Part shown: one piece after another, positions 9,470-17,817 of the stretch
Layout: the number at the start of each line of letters is the position of its first letter
How positions within the stretch are numbered: position 1 is the first letter of the stretch
Source of the DNA: Ruegeria sp. HKCCD7303
Lineage (GTDB): Bacteria; Pseudomonadota; Alphaproteobacteria; Rhodobacterales; Rhodobacteraceae
DNA length: 64,000 nt
Direction: 5' to 3'
NCBI RefSeq assembly: GCF_013111185.1
Contig: NZ_WVRE01000008.1
Location: 124,001-188,000, forward strand
Made by a program: the position numbers and the translations under genes
The notes under the pieces: generated by a model
What the model saw: the letters and a program-made list of their open reading frames with translations, nothing else
Told to the model about the DNA's origin: nothing
Database searches by the model: none

Positions 9470-9488
9470 TGGTAAACTAACTTTACCA
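9470..9488. promoter_or_regulatory. Perfect inverted repeat, probable operator for the GntR regulator
   Basis: TGGTAAA-ctaac-TTTACCA has perfect 7-base arms and a 5-base centre. It lies 71-89 bases before the dctP ATG in the region shared with the divergent FadR-type regulator. FadR-family operators characteristically contain TGGT and ACCA half-sites around a short centre, so this fits the class. Confidence 0.65.
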
Positions 9489-9511
9489 GACTTAGCCAGT
9501 CAACAATTTTA

Positions 9512-9523
9512 TTTACCATTGGT
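9512..9523. promoter_or_regulatory. Second, weaker half-site pair
   Basis: TTTACCA followed at once by TTGGT forms a compact ACCA-t-TGGT element 23 bases to the right of the perfect repeat. It reuses the same TTTACCA sequence and may be a secondary binding site. Confidence 0.35.
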
Positions 9524-9688
9524 TGATTCCCAAAAATCCCTGCGACGTTAGACGCGGCCTAAAGAACAACTTTTGAGATCTGCTAAAAAATAGGACAAAT
9601 CCCAAAAACCTTTCACGAACAACAAAGTACCTAGCTACTTGTAAGAACGCTCAGAAGCTTGAGTTTCGCGCGGATACGGTTATGTTTG

Positions 9689-9695
9689 TTTACCA
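9689..9695. promoter_or_regulatory. Third TTTACCA half-site near the regulator gene
   Basis: A lone TTTACCA lies 40 bases before the regulator ATG. It repeats the arm of the perfect operator at 9470-9488 and could serve autoregulation. The remainder of 9400-9734 is AT-rich and holds no gene. Confidence 0.3.
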
Positions 9696-9734
9696 GTTGC
9701 TACGGATTTCCAGCTTCAAACAGGGCAGTGCATC

Positions 9735-10508
9735 ATGAACACCAAGGCAATTTTTGAACCGGTTGGACACGAATCGTTGGCCGAGGCTGTGGTTGCACAA
9801 GTCGAAGATCTGATCGCCTCGGGCATCCTGAAACAGGGCCGGAAACTGCCTTCGGAACGCGATCTTGCCGAAATGTTGCGCGTATCGCGCCCAAAGCTAC
9901 GCGAGGCGCTTCAGGTGCTGGAAGAACGCGGTCTGGTTGCCACGCAGCACGGCGAAGGCACGTTCGTGGCAGCCCTGACCGGACAGGCCATGATGCCTGC
10001 TCTTCTTGCACTGTATGAACGGCACGAGCCTGCTTTTTTTGATTATCTGGAATACCGCCGCGAGCAGGAAGGCTTCGCGGCCCGCCTTGCTGCACGTCGG
10101 GCAACCAAGGCGGACAAGGAGCGGATCGCCGAAATCCTAGACGAAAATGAGCGTGCGTGGCAGGAGCAAGACGCCAAAGCCTCGCAAGAGGCAGACTTTG
10201 CGCTTCACTCAGCGATTGTCGATGCCAGTCAGAACGCAACCCTCATCCATATGATGGCGTCGATCTACGAACTCACCCGTAAAGGCGTTTTCTACAATCG
10301 TGATTTCCTGCGCACGATTGACGGAACGGGGGAAAAGCTGCTGCAGCAGCATCTAGAATTGGGTCGCGCGGTGATCGACGGTGATGAAGAACGAGCCGAA
10401 AAAGCGGCAACCGAACACATCGACTTTGTCGAAAAGTCTTTCAAACTGGGAATTGAACAGAGACGACGTGAGGCCATGGCTGAAAAGCGGCGAATACTAT
10501 CACGTTAA
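9735..10508 (+). CDS. GntR-family regulator (FadR subfamily), probable lactate-operon repressor
   Basis: A 257-residue regulator. An N-terminal winged helix-turn-helix spans about residues 10-75 (LPSERDLAEMLRVSRPKLRE is the recognition region). An all-helical FCD ligand-binding domain follows (about 95-225), with DFALHSAIVDASQNATLIHM containing the usual metal/ligand histidine. It is divergent from the lactate uptake and oxidation operon, as LldR and PdhR-like proteins often are, and the region between holds TGGT/ACCA repeats. I infer that it represses the operon and responds to lactate or pyruvate. The ATG at 9735 is the natural start; no better upstream start is seen. Confidence 0.82.
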   Translation: MNTKAIFEPVGHESLAEAVVAQVEDLIASGILKQGRKLPSERDLAEMLRVSRPKLREALQVLEERGLVATQHGEGTFVAALTGQAMMPALLALYERHEPAFFDYLEYRREQEGFAARLAARRATKADKERIAEILDENERAWQEQDAKASQEADFALHSAIVDASQNATLIHMMASIYELTRKGVFYNRDFLRTIDGTGEKLLQQHLELGRAVIDGDEERAEKAATEHIDFVEKSFKLGIEQRRREAMAEKRRILSR

Positions 10509-10547
10509 TGCGTGCCCCCCGGCTATTCGGATACCAAGGCCCTATTG

Positions 10548-11114
10548 TCAGATGTCCTTTCCAGGCGGTTCCAACAGACCACCCGGCTCTATCAACGCCC
10601 GCTCTGACAGCCAGGGATTGAGATCAAGAGCCTCAGACAGTGCCGCTCGCGCATCCTCCAGGCGCTTCAAACCCAGCAAAGACAAAGCACGCCCGCTGAG
10701 TGCCCCAATGTGGTTTGGCGACAATTCAATTGCGACGTTCAAGTCTTGCAAAGCCGCACCAAAATCCTGCCTGAGGTAGTTTACAAAAGCTCGCTGATTG
10801 TAACCTTCAGCGTAGGTCGGACAATAGTCGACAAGTTGGTTGAAGTCGTCCAAGGCGCCCAGCAAATCCCAAGCTTCTCGTCGTGCCATCCCCCGATCCA
10901 ACCAGGTTTGTGATCGAGAATCCGGTGCATCCGTCCAAAGCACCCACATCTGATCCGAGATGGCCCGCGCGTCGCTTTGCGACTCTGCCTTTTGAACCTG
11001 CTTAATGAGCGCCTCAACCCCTTCCGTATGATCCGGAGACATAGGGCATGTTTCAGCGAGCGCCAAAAGCGGAAAGGCGATCATAAGACTCGTGGCAGCG
11101 AATACTCGTTTCAT
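10548..11114 (-). CDS. Secreted tetratricopeptide-repeat protein
   Basis: A 188-residue protein with an N-terminal signal peptide (MKRVFAATSLMIAFPLLALA, probable cleavage after ALA). Residues about 75-175 form at least two to three TPR units: WDLLGALDDFNQLVDYCPTY, then FGAALQDLNVAIELSPNHIG and RLEDARAALSEALDLNPW. The repeats suggest protein-protein contact in the periplasm. No enzyme motif is visible. It is transcribed leftward, convergent with the GntR regulator and next to the Lrp-type gene, with 30 bases between. It is not obviously part of either neighbour's function. Confidence 0.75.
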   Translation of the reverse strand: MKRVFAATSLMIAFPLLALAETCPMSPDHTEGVEALIKQVQKAESQSDARAISDQMWVLWTDAPDSRSQTWLDRGMARREAWDLLGALDDFNQLVDYCPTYAEGYNQRAFVNYLRQDFGAALQDLNVAIELSPNHIGALSGRALSLLGLKRLEDARAALSEALDLNPWLSERALIEPGGLLEPPGKDI

Positions 11115-11144
11115 GCCCCTAGGGTGGGTTGAAATCCTGTTCCG

Positions 11145-11627
11145 TCAAGCCTGTTGTTCAAACCCGCCAAGCATACCGGTTTCTTTAACAGCCTCCATCG
11201 CCACAAAAGTTGACGTGCTGGCAACATGCGGCAGGGATGAGATTTTCTCGGCCAAGACACGACGGTACTCGAACATCGTGGCGGTGCGAACTTTTAGAAG
11301 ATAATCGAAATTCGATGCAATCATATGCGCCTGCTCGACTTCGGCGATCTTACGGACAGCGGCATTGAACTCGGCCAGCGCCTTTTCGCGCGTGTCCGTC
11401 ATGCGCACTTCGACAAAAGCCACGTGATCCAGCCCAAGGCGGATCGGATCCAGCATTGCCCGATACCCCTTAATCACTCCGCTCGCCTCCAACCGCTTGA
11501 GCCGCGCCTGTGTCGGGGATTTCGACAAGCCGATCTCGCGCGCCAGATCGGCGACCGAAGCACGACCGTCTTCAGCCAAAATTTTCAGAATCGACCGATC
11601 GAACCGATCCAGATCAGGAAAGTCCAT
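11145..11627 (-). CDS. Lrp/AsnC-family regulator, probable proline-utilisation activator
   Basis: A 160-residue regulator with an N-terminal helix-turn-helix (DRFDRSILKILAEDGRASVA, then DLAREIGLSKSPTQARLKRL) and a C-terminal RAM ligand-binding domain from about residue 75. It is divergent from putA across 108 bases. In alphaproteobacteria whose PutA lacks a DNA-binding domain, an adjacent Lrp-type PutR activates putA in response to proline, and this arrangement matches. The ATG at 11627 starts exactly at the usual MDFPDLDRFD position. The C-terminus is of normal family length. Confidence 0.82.
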   Translation of the reverse strand: MDFPDLDRFDRSILKILAEDGRASVADLAREIGLSKSPTQARLKRLEASGVIKGYRAMLDPIRLGLDHVAFVEVRMTDTREKALAEFNAAVRKIAEVEQAHMIASNFDYLLKVRTATMFEYRRVLAEKISSLPHVASTSTFVAMEAVKETGMLGGFEQQA

Positions 11628-11735
11628 TTACACTGCCTATTTCCACAAAATCAGAACACTTGCCTTCGGATACATAAATTTTGGGCCATTGTCCTGTATT
11701 TTCCACCCTATATTAGCGCAAAGACCGGAGGACTC
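11628..11735. promoter_or_regulatory. Divergent control region of the Lrp-type gene and putA
   Basis: 108 AT-rich bases between the two divergent genes. It contains ACATAAATTTTGGGCC-type AT tracts as expected for Lrp binding, and ends with CCGGAGGACTC, a strong ribosome site for putA. No single clear palindrome is visible. Confidence 0.5.
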
Positions 11736-14700
11736 ATGTCACACAGCCTGCGCACACTTATCGACACGCCAACCTATGCCGATCAATCGGCTGTCCTTGA
11801 TACCCTGATCACTCAAGCAGACCTGACGGATGCAGATCGTGTCATAATCTGCGCCGCCGCGGCGCAGTTGGTTCGCGACATCCGCTCCAGCACTTCGCCG
11901 GGGTTGATGGAAGTGTTTCTGGCCGAATACGGCCTGTCTACTGATGAAGGCATCGCATTGATGTGTTTGGCCGAAGCGTTGCTGCGCGTGCCGGATGCTG
12001 ACACTATCGACGCGTTGATAGATGACAAGATCGCTCCGTCCGACTGGGGCAAACATCTGGGAAAATCCTCGTCATCGCTGGTGAACGCGTCCACGTGGGC
12101 GCTGATGCTGACCGGTAAAGTTCTGGACGAGGGCAAAGCCTCTCCGGTCGGGGCATTGCGAGGGGCCATAAAACGACTGGGTGAGCCAGTGATCCGAACC
12201 GCCGTGGCCCGAGCGATGAAGGAAATGGGACGGCAATTCGTTCTGGGTGAATCCATTCAATCCGCGATGGATCGCGCCCGTGGAATGGAGGGAAAGGGCT
12301 ATACCTATTCCTACGACATGCTGGGCGAAGCCGCGCGGACCGAGGCGGACGCAGCGCGCTATCACCTGTCATACTCCCGCGCTATTTCGGCCATTGCCGA
12401 TGCTTGCACCCATGACGACATCCGTGCCAATCCAGGTATCTCGGTCAAGCTGTCCGCCCTGCATCCTCGCTATGAGCTGGCGCAGGAACAGAGGGTCATG
12501 GACGAGTTGGTCCCGCGACTGCGGGCTCTGGCACTGCTGGCCAAAGCCGCCGGCATGGGTCTGAACGTCGATGCAGAAGAGGCAGACCGCCTGTCGCTAT
12601 CGCTGCAGGTTATCGAAGCGGTCATGTCTGATCCTGCCCTCGCCGGGTGGCACGGGTTCGGTATCGTGGTGCAGGCTTACGGACCGCGCGCCGGGCTGGT
12701 TCTGGATACGCTGTACGACATGGCGCAGCGCCACGACCGCAAGCTGATGGTGCGCCTGGTCAAAGGGGCCTATTGGGACACCGAGATCAAACGCGCGCAA
12801 GTCGAAGGCGTGGATGGGTTTCCAGTGTTCACCCACAAGGCAGCAACCGATGTCTCGTACATCGCCAATGCCCGCAAACTGCTGAACATGACCGACCGGA
12901 TCTACCCGCAATTTGCCACCCACAACGCCCATACGGTCAGCGCCATCCTGCATATGGCCGACGATCAACCTTATGAGTTCCAGCGCCTGCATGGCATGGG
13001 CGAAACTTTGCATCAGATCGTGATGAACAAACAGAACACCCGGTGCCGGATTTATGCGCCGGTCGGGGCGCATCGTGACCTGCTGGCATATCTAGTGCGA
13101 CGCCTGTTGGAAAACGGAGCAAACTCGTCTTTCGTCAACCAGATCGTCGATGAAAACGTGCCCCCGGAAGAGGTCGCCGCAGATCCGTTTGTCACTGTAC
13201 AGACGCCGCCGCCCGCCCTGCCGACAGGACCCGAGCTGTTTCAACCAGAACGCCCTAATTCCAAAGGGTTTGATCTGCACCACACGCCCACTCTGGATCG
13301 GATCGAGGCGGCGCGGGATGGGTTCCGGGCCTATCACTGGTTTGCTCAACCTCTATTGGCCGACAAGGCCAAACCAGAGGCCGAAGAACCTGTTACCAAC
13401 CCGGCCAACCCGCAGGACCGGCCCGGTTCCGTTGCGCCAGCCAGCGCTGCGGATGCAGAGTTGGCCCTGGCCTCGGCCAACCCCTGGGACGCACCGGCTG
13501 CTGAGCGTTCGCGCGTTCTTAACGCTGCTGCCGATCTTTATGAAGCGAACTATGGCGAGCTTTTCGCCCTTCTTGCTCGCGAAGCCGGGAAATCCCTGCC
13601 TGACGCTGTGGCGGAACTGCGCGAGGCGGTGGACTTCCTACGGTATTACGCGGCCAACATTCCTGCGGCCAAGCCTGCGGGTATTTTCACCTGTATCAGC
13701 CCGTGGAACTTCCCTCTGGCCATTTTCTCAGGGCAGATCGCAGCGGCGCTGGCCACCGGAAATGCAGTGTTGGCCAAACCTGCGCCTCAGACGCCTTTGG
13801 TTGGACATCGCGCCATTCAATTGATGCACGAGGCGGGCGTACCACGCGACGCACTGCAATTGCTGCCCGGTGGACCTGCCGTGGGCACGGCGATGACGTC
13901 GGATGAACGCATTTCAGGTGTGGCCTTTACCGGGTCGACAGCCACCGCGCTCAAAATCAGGGCCGCGATGGCCGAGAACATGCGCCCCGGTACGCCGCTG
14001 ATCGCGGAAACTGGCGGCTTGAACGCCATGATCATCGACAGCACGGCCCTGCCCGAACAAGCAGTACAATCAATCATCGAAAGCGCCTTTCAGTCGGCGG
14101 GTCAGCGTTGTTCAGCCCTGCGGTGTCTGTATCTGCAGGAAGACATCGCCGAAGACGTGCTGACAATGCTCAAAGGGGCAATGGACGCGCTGAGCATTGG
14201 AGATCCTTGGCTGATCTCAACCGATTGCGGCCCGGTGATCGACGAGCAGGCCCGGCAAGGCATAGCTGATCACGTGGCCAAAGCGCGCAGCAAAGGGCGG
14301 GTTCTGAAAGAGCTTCCGCTGCCGCCCGAAGGCACTTTTGTTGCCCCTACCCTGATCGAGGTTTCTGGTATTGCCGCGCTGGAACGCGAGATTTTCGGTC
14401 CTGTGCTGCACGTGGCCCGATTCAAGGCGCAGGAGATCGACAAGGTCATCGCCGAAATAAACGCCACTGGATACGGGCTGACCTTTGGACTGCACACGCG
14501 CATCGACGACCGGGTGCAGCATGTGACCGAGGCGATCCATGCGGGCAACATCTATGTGAACCGCAACCAGATCGGCGCCATCGTTGGCTCTCAACCCTTT
14601 GGGGGCGAAGGGCTTTCGGGCACCGGCCCCAAGGCGGGTGGGCCGAACTACATGGCCCGCTTCTGTGCGCCGGATCGTCAAAATACGGCGGATACCTGGG

Positions 14701-15134
14701 GTGCTGTAGCCGACTTGCCCGCCCCTCAAGGGCTGCCTGTGCCGGTCAAAACTCAATCCTTGCCCGGTCCCACAGGTGAATCAAACCGCCTGAGCGAATA
14801 CCCACGCTCACCCTTGCTGTGTATGGGCCCTGGAGAGGCCGCAGCGCGCGCGCAGGCCGAGGCTGTTCAGGCGCTTGGCGGTACGGTCATTCAAGCGATC
14901 GGGATGCTGGACCTGCACCGGTTGGAAAACCTGACCGGCATCTCGGGCGTGTTGTGGTGGGGGGATGACGAAACCGCCCGGCAGATCGAGCAGCATCTGG
15001 CGCGCCGCGACGGCCCAATTCTGCCGCTGATCCCCGGCAAGCCCGACCGTGCGCGGGTTCTGGGCGAACGTCATGTCTGCGTCGACACGACAGCTGCGGG
15101 CGGAAACGCTGCGTTGTTGGGAGGTGCGGCATAA
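11736..15134 (+). CDS. putA: Bifunctional proline dehydrogenase / L-glutamate gamma-semialdehyde dehydrogenase
   Basis: 1132 residues. It oxidises proline to pyrroline-5-carboxylate using FAD, then the semialdehyde to glutamate using NAD. The proline dehydrogenase domain covers about residues 100-470, with the TIM-barrel strands including MVRLVKGAYWDTEIKRAQ. The aldehyde dehydrogenase domain covers about 560-1010, including ISPWNFPLAIF, AFTGSTATAL and the catalytic FQSAGQRCSALRCL. There is no N-terminal ribbon-helix-helix domain, so this PutA is purely enzymatic. The ATG at 11736 has GGAG in front; the frame is open upstream, but that part belongs to the divergent regulator. A C-terminal tail of about 110 residues follows the second active site. 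Confidence 0.93.
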   Translation: MSHSLRTLIDTPTYADQSAVLDTLITQADLTDADRVIICAAAAQLVRDIRSSTSPGLMEVFLAEYGLSTDEGIALMCLAEALLRVPDADTIDALIDDKIAPSDWGKHLGKSSSSLVNASTWALMLTGKVLDEGKASPVGALRGAIKRLGEPVIRTAVARAMKEMGRQFVLGESIQSAMDRARGMEGKGYTYSYDMLGEAARTEADAARYHLSYSRAISAIADACTHDDIRANPGISVKLSALHPRYELAQEQRVMDELVPRLRALALLAKAAGMGLNVDAEEADRLSLSLQVIEAVMSDPALAGWHGFGIVVQAYGPRAGLVLDTLYDMAQRHDRKLMVRLVKGAYWDTEIKRAQVEGVDGFPVFTHKAATDVSYIANARKLLNMTDRIYPQFATHNAHTVSAILHMADDQPYEFQRLHGMGETLHQIVMNKQNTRCRIYAPVGAHRDLLAYLVRRLLENGANSSFVNQIVDENVPPEEVAADPFVTVQTPPPALPTGPELFQPERPNSKGFDLHHTPTLDRIEAARDGFRAYHWFAQPLLADKAKPEAEEPVTNPANPQDRPGSVAPASAADAELALASANPWDAPAAERSRVLNAAADLYEANYGELFALLAREAGKSLPDAVAELREAVDFLRYYAANIPAAKPAGIFTCISPWNFPLAIFSGQIAAALATGNAVLAKPAPQTPLVGHRAIQLMHEAGVPRDALQLLPGGPAVGTAMTSDERISGVAFTGSTATALKIRAAMAENMRPGTPLIAETGGLNAMIIDSTALPEQAVQSIIESAFQSAGQRCSALRCLYLQEDIAEDVLTMLKGAMDALSIGDPWLISTDCGPVIDEQARQGIADHVAKARSKGRVLKELPLPPEGTFVAPTLIEVSGIAALEREIFGPVLHVARFKAQEIDKVIAEINATGYGLTFGLHTRIDDRVQHVTEAIHAGNIYVNRNQIGAIVGSQPFGGEGLSGTGPKAGGPNYMARFCAPDRQNTADTWGAVADLPAPQGLPVPVKTQSLPGPTGESNRLSEYPRSPLLCMGPGEAAARAQAEAVQALGGTVIQAIGMLDLHRLENLTGISGVLWWGDDETARQIEQHLARRDGPILPLIPGKPDRARVLGERHVCVDTTAAGGNAALLGGAA

Positions 15135-15143
15135 GCTTGCATT

Positions 15144-15171
15144 GACGCTGGGCGCGCAAAAGCCCAGCGTC
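15144..15171 (+). terminator. Perfect hairpin between putA and the rhomboid gene
   Basis: GACGCTGGGC-gcgcaaaa-GCCCAGCGTC is a perfect 10-bp stem starting 10 bases after the putA stop. No T-run follows; instead the rhomboid ATG begins 6 bases later. It may end the putA message inefficiently, protect its 3' end, or control access to the next start codon. Confidence 0.5.
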
Positions 15172-15176
15172 TCATC

Positions 15177-15920
15177 ATGTTTCCGATCCGTGACCATAAC
15201 CCTTCGGGGCGCACGCCTTATGTTGTATACGCCCTTATGGCGGCCAACATCCTGATCTTCCTCAGCTATGCGGGGATCTTGGGTGATGGGCCGAAGATCA
15301 ACAGGCTGTTTTATGACTATGCCATCATCCCGGCGCACGTCAGCGATGGGTTTGGGTTGGAAACCCTTGTGACATCCATGTTCCTGCACGGCGGCTGGAT
15401 GCATCTGGCGGGAAACATGCTGTTCTTATGGATCTTCGGAGACAACCTGGAAGACGAGATGGGCCACCTGCCCTTCCTTCTGTTCTATCTGGCAGCTGGG
15501 ATTGGCGCTGGCCTCATTCACATCATCACTGGGCCGGACTCTCAGGTGCCGACCGTCGGCGCCTCGGGCGCGATTGCAGGTGTGATGGGCGGTTATCTGC
15601 TGCTGTTTCCGAAAGCGCGGGTGGATATCCTGCTGATCCTGATTGTCTATTTCAGGGTCTTCACCATTCCGGCCTTCATCATGCTGGGGATCTGGCTGGC
15701 GATACAGTTCTTTGGCAGCATCACCAGCAACCCAGACGAAGGCGGTATTGCCTATTGGGCCCATACCGGAGGCTTTGCCGTGGGTTTGATCCTGTGCATA
15801 CCGCTTTGGCTGCGGCGTGGAGGCGCGCAGTTCTGGGACCGCACCCGCGGGCACCCGCCCCACCCGGAAGCGAAGTACAAGCTTTCGCGGTCACGTATTC
15901 CGCGTGTTCCGCGCCGGTAA
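15177..15920 (+). CDS. Rhomboid-family intramembrane serine protease
   Basis: A 247-residue polytopic protein with six or seven membrane segments. The conserved HGGWMHLAGN (residues 71-80) is present. The catalytic serine lies in GASGAIAGVMGG (Ser130) and the catalytic histidine in AHTGGFAVG (His196), so the Ser-His dyad is intact. The N-terminus MFPIRDHNPSGR is a usual start for alphaproteobacterial members. The odd feature is the absence of a recognisable ribosome site: a perfect stem-loop ends 6 bases before the ATG. The natural substrate is unknown. It follows putA in the same direction but need not share its function. Confidence 0.87.
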   Translation: MFPIRDHNPSGRTPYVVYALMAANILIFLSYAGILGDGPKINRLFYDYAIIPAHVSDGFGLETLVTSMFLHGGWMHLAGNMLFLWIFGDNLEDEMGHLPFLLFYLAAGIGAGLIHIITGPDSQVPTVGASGAIAGVMGGYLLLFPKARVDILLILIVYFRVFTIPAFIMLGIWLAIQFFGSITSNPDEGGIAYWAHTGGFAVGLILCIPLWLRRGGAQFWDRTRGHPPHPEAKYKLSRSRIPRVPRR

Positions 15921-15933
15921 AGTTAAGAGCGGC

Positions 15934-16719
15934 TCAGCCCCGGATCACTTTGGCGAACTGATCAAAGATCGGTTCGTTCGAGCAAATCACTTCACCATCC
16001 TCCAGCACATTGCCTTCGGGGTTCAGTGCCTGCACGAAGCCGCCTGCCTCTTTCACGATGATGATACCAGCCGCCAGATCCCATGCGTTCAGGCGGCGTT
16101 CCCAGAAACCTTCGTACCGGCCAGCGGCGACATACGCCATATCAAGCGCAGCAGCACCCCAGCGGCGCACACCGGCGCAAGCGGGCATCAAACGCGCCAG
16201 GTCTTGCAGGGTCGCGGGCAGATCCGAACGACCCCCAAAGGGCAGACCAGTCGCGAAGACCGACTCGATCATGCGGTGACGGCCCGACACGCGAATGCGG
16301 GTGTCGTTCATCCATGCACCCTCGCCCTTCTCAGCAAAGAACATTTCATCCTTGGCAGCGTCATAGATCACACCGGCAACAATCTTGCCCTTGTGTTCAA
16401 GAGCGATTGAGATCGCCCAATGCGGCAGGCCGTGCAGGAAGTTGGTGGTGCCATCCAACGGATCGACAATCCAGCGGCGGGTCGGATCTTCGCCGTCAAT
16501 CGCGCCACCTTCTTCGGCCAGCCAGCCATAGGTTGGACGCGCGCCCAGCAACTCTTCTTTCAGGATGGCTTCGGCTGCGATATCGGCCTTTGAGACGAAG
16601 TCTCCCGCGCCTTTCATCGACACCTGCAAATTCTCGACTTCACGGAAATCCTTGACCAAAGAACGCCCCGCTTTGCGCGCGGCTTTGATCATGATGTTGA
16701 GATTTGCACTGCCAACCAT
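15934..16719 (-). CDS. suhB: Inositol monophosphatase family protein (SuhB)
   Basis: About 261 residues. A magnesium-dependent phosphatase of the IMPase superfamily. Visible motifs are the metal-binding WLAEEGG (around 65-71), IVDPLDGTTNFLHGLPHW (around 84-101) and the C-terminal WDLAAGIIIVKEAGG (around 210-224). E. coli SuhB also acts in rRNA transcription antitermination, which may or may not hold here. The ATG at 16717-16719 is preferred with AGGAG 10 bases upstream; two residues could be added only by using TTG. It is convergent with the rhomboid gene, 13 bases apart. Confidence 0.87.
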   Translation of the reverse strand: MVGSANLNIMIKAARKAGRSLVKDFREVENLQVSMKGAGDFVSKADIAAEAILKEELLGARPTYGWLAEEGGAIDGEDPTRRWIVDPLDGTTNFLHGLPHWAISIALEHKGKIVAGVIYDAAKDEMFFAEKGEGAWMNDTRIRVSGRHRMIESVFATGLPFGGRSDLPATLQDLARLMPACAGVRRWGAAALDMAYVAAGRYEGFWERRLNAWDLAAGIIIVKEAGGFVQALNPEGNVLEDGEVICSNEPIFDQFAKVIRG

Positions 16720-16817
16720 TGTCAAAAGGCTCCTGTCCGGTCAAACCGCGCGTATACTGCTGCAATGCGCCCTTGCCAAGAGGAATGATACGCATAACAG
16801 ACCCCCGGAAAACGCCG

Positions 16818-17723
16818 TTACTGGGATTGCAGCTTGCGCGCCTCATCTCGGGCCAGTTTCACCAGTTCCTGAACGTAAGGTTTCTCAAGATCCTCCGACC
16901 GGATCGCAGCGTACAGGCGTCGCGTGATCCCTTCATTTGTCAGGGGTCGGGTCACGTAATCCGAGTTATATTTCACCTCGCGCACAACCCAATCCGGCAG
17001 GACCGAAACCCCCCGGTTTGACGCGACCAGCAGCAGTATTACGGCGGTCAGTTCCACTTGGCGGATTGTTGCGGGCTCAACCCGTGCAGGGATCAGCAAC
17101 TGGCTGAACACATCCAGACGCGTGCGCTCGACCGGATAGGTGATCAGGGTTTGTCCCCGAAAATCTTCGGCCTCGATATACTCTTTTTCAGCCAGGGGAT
17201 GGGTTGAAGCCGCCACAAAGACAGCGTTGTAGTCAAACAGCTCCACAAACTCGACACCCGGCAGGTCTTCGGGGTCGGACGAGACCACCAGATCTACCTC
17301 TTCCTTTTGCAAGGCCGGAAGCGCGTCAAAGGCCAGACCTGGGCGGATGTCCACATCGACATCGCCCCAAGACTTTCTGAAGGCTTCGAGTACCGGAAAC
17401 AGCCATTCGAAACAGGCATGGCATTCGATTGCGATATGCATCCGCCCGGTGCGCCCGTCCCTCAGCGAAGAAAATTCATGCTGAGCGGCCTCAACCTGCG
17501 GCAGGATCTGTTCAGCCAAGCGAAGCAAGCGCAACCCGGCGGCCGACAGTTTCATGGGTTTCGAGCGGCGCAGAAACAGTTCGACCCCTGCCTGATCCTC
17601 TAACCCTTTGATCTGATGACTTAACGCAGACTGAGTGATGTTCAACTGGTCTGCTGCACGGGCCAGCCCACCGCATTCATGGATCGCTTTGATTGTACGG
17701 AGGTGCCGGAACTCAATGTGCAT
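16818..17723 (-). CDS. metR: LysR-family regulator, MetR type
   Basis: About 301 residues. A LysR-type activator with N-terminal helix-turn-helix (LARAADQLNITQSALSHQIK, residues about 18-37) and a C-terminal co-inducer domain with two alpha/beta lobes. It is divergent from metF, the classical MetR arrangement, in which the protein responds to homocysteine and activates methionine-pathway genes. MHIEFRHLRTIKAI is the usual family start (ATG at 17721-17723); an in-frame ATG at 17735 would add four residues, and neither has a strong ribosome site. Homology of the N-terminal domain together with the neighbour supports the name. Confidence 0.82.
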   Translation of the reverse strand: MHIEFRHLRTIKAIHECGGLARAADQLNITQSALSHQIKGLEDQAGVELFLRRSKPMKLSAAGLRLLRLAEQILPQVEAAQHEFSSLRDGRTGRMHIAIECHACFEWLFPVLEAFRKSWGDVDVDIRPGLAFDALPALQKEEVDLVVSSDPEDLPGVEFVELFDYNAVFVAASTHPLAEKEYIEAEDFRGQTLITYPVERTRLDVFSQLLIPARVEPATIRQVELTAVILLLVASNRGVSVLPDWVVREVKYNSDYVTRPLTNEGITRRLYAAIRSEDLEKPYVQELVKLARDEARKLQSQ

Positions 17724-17817
17724 TTCGAACAGCATTCATGTTGTTGTTGAATAATATGAGTTTGTCTCACATTGCTCGCCATGGCACAAGAGGCTCAGAT
17801 GATCCAGCGAGGCCGTT
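17724..17817. promoter_or_regulatory. Divergent metR-metF control region
   Basis: 94 bases between the divergent start codons. It holds an AT-rich core (GTTGTTGAATAATATGAG) in the middle, suitable for a LysR-type site, but no clean TGAA-N5-TTCA MetR box is visible. Confidence 0.4.

Noticed and set aside
9400-9519. Upstream extension of the TRAP binding protein by 40 residues
   Set aside because: The extension covers the perfect operator, has no signal-peptide sense and is preceded by no ribosome site; GGAGGAGA lies before 9399.
11325-11735. Upstream in-frame extension of putA by 137 residues
   Set aside because: It overlaps the divergent Lrp-type gene and its promoter, and the ribosome site GGAG lies at the ATG at 11736. 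The known family start also agrees with the shorter form.
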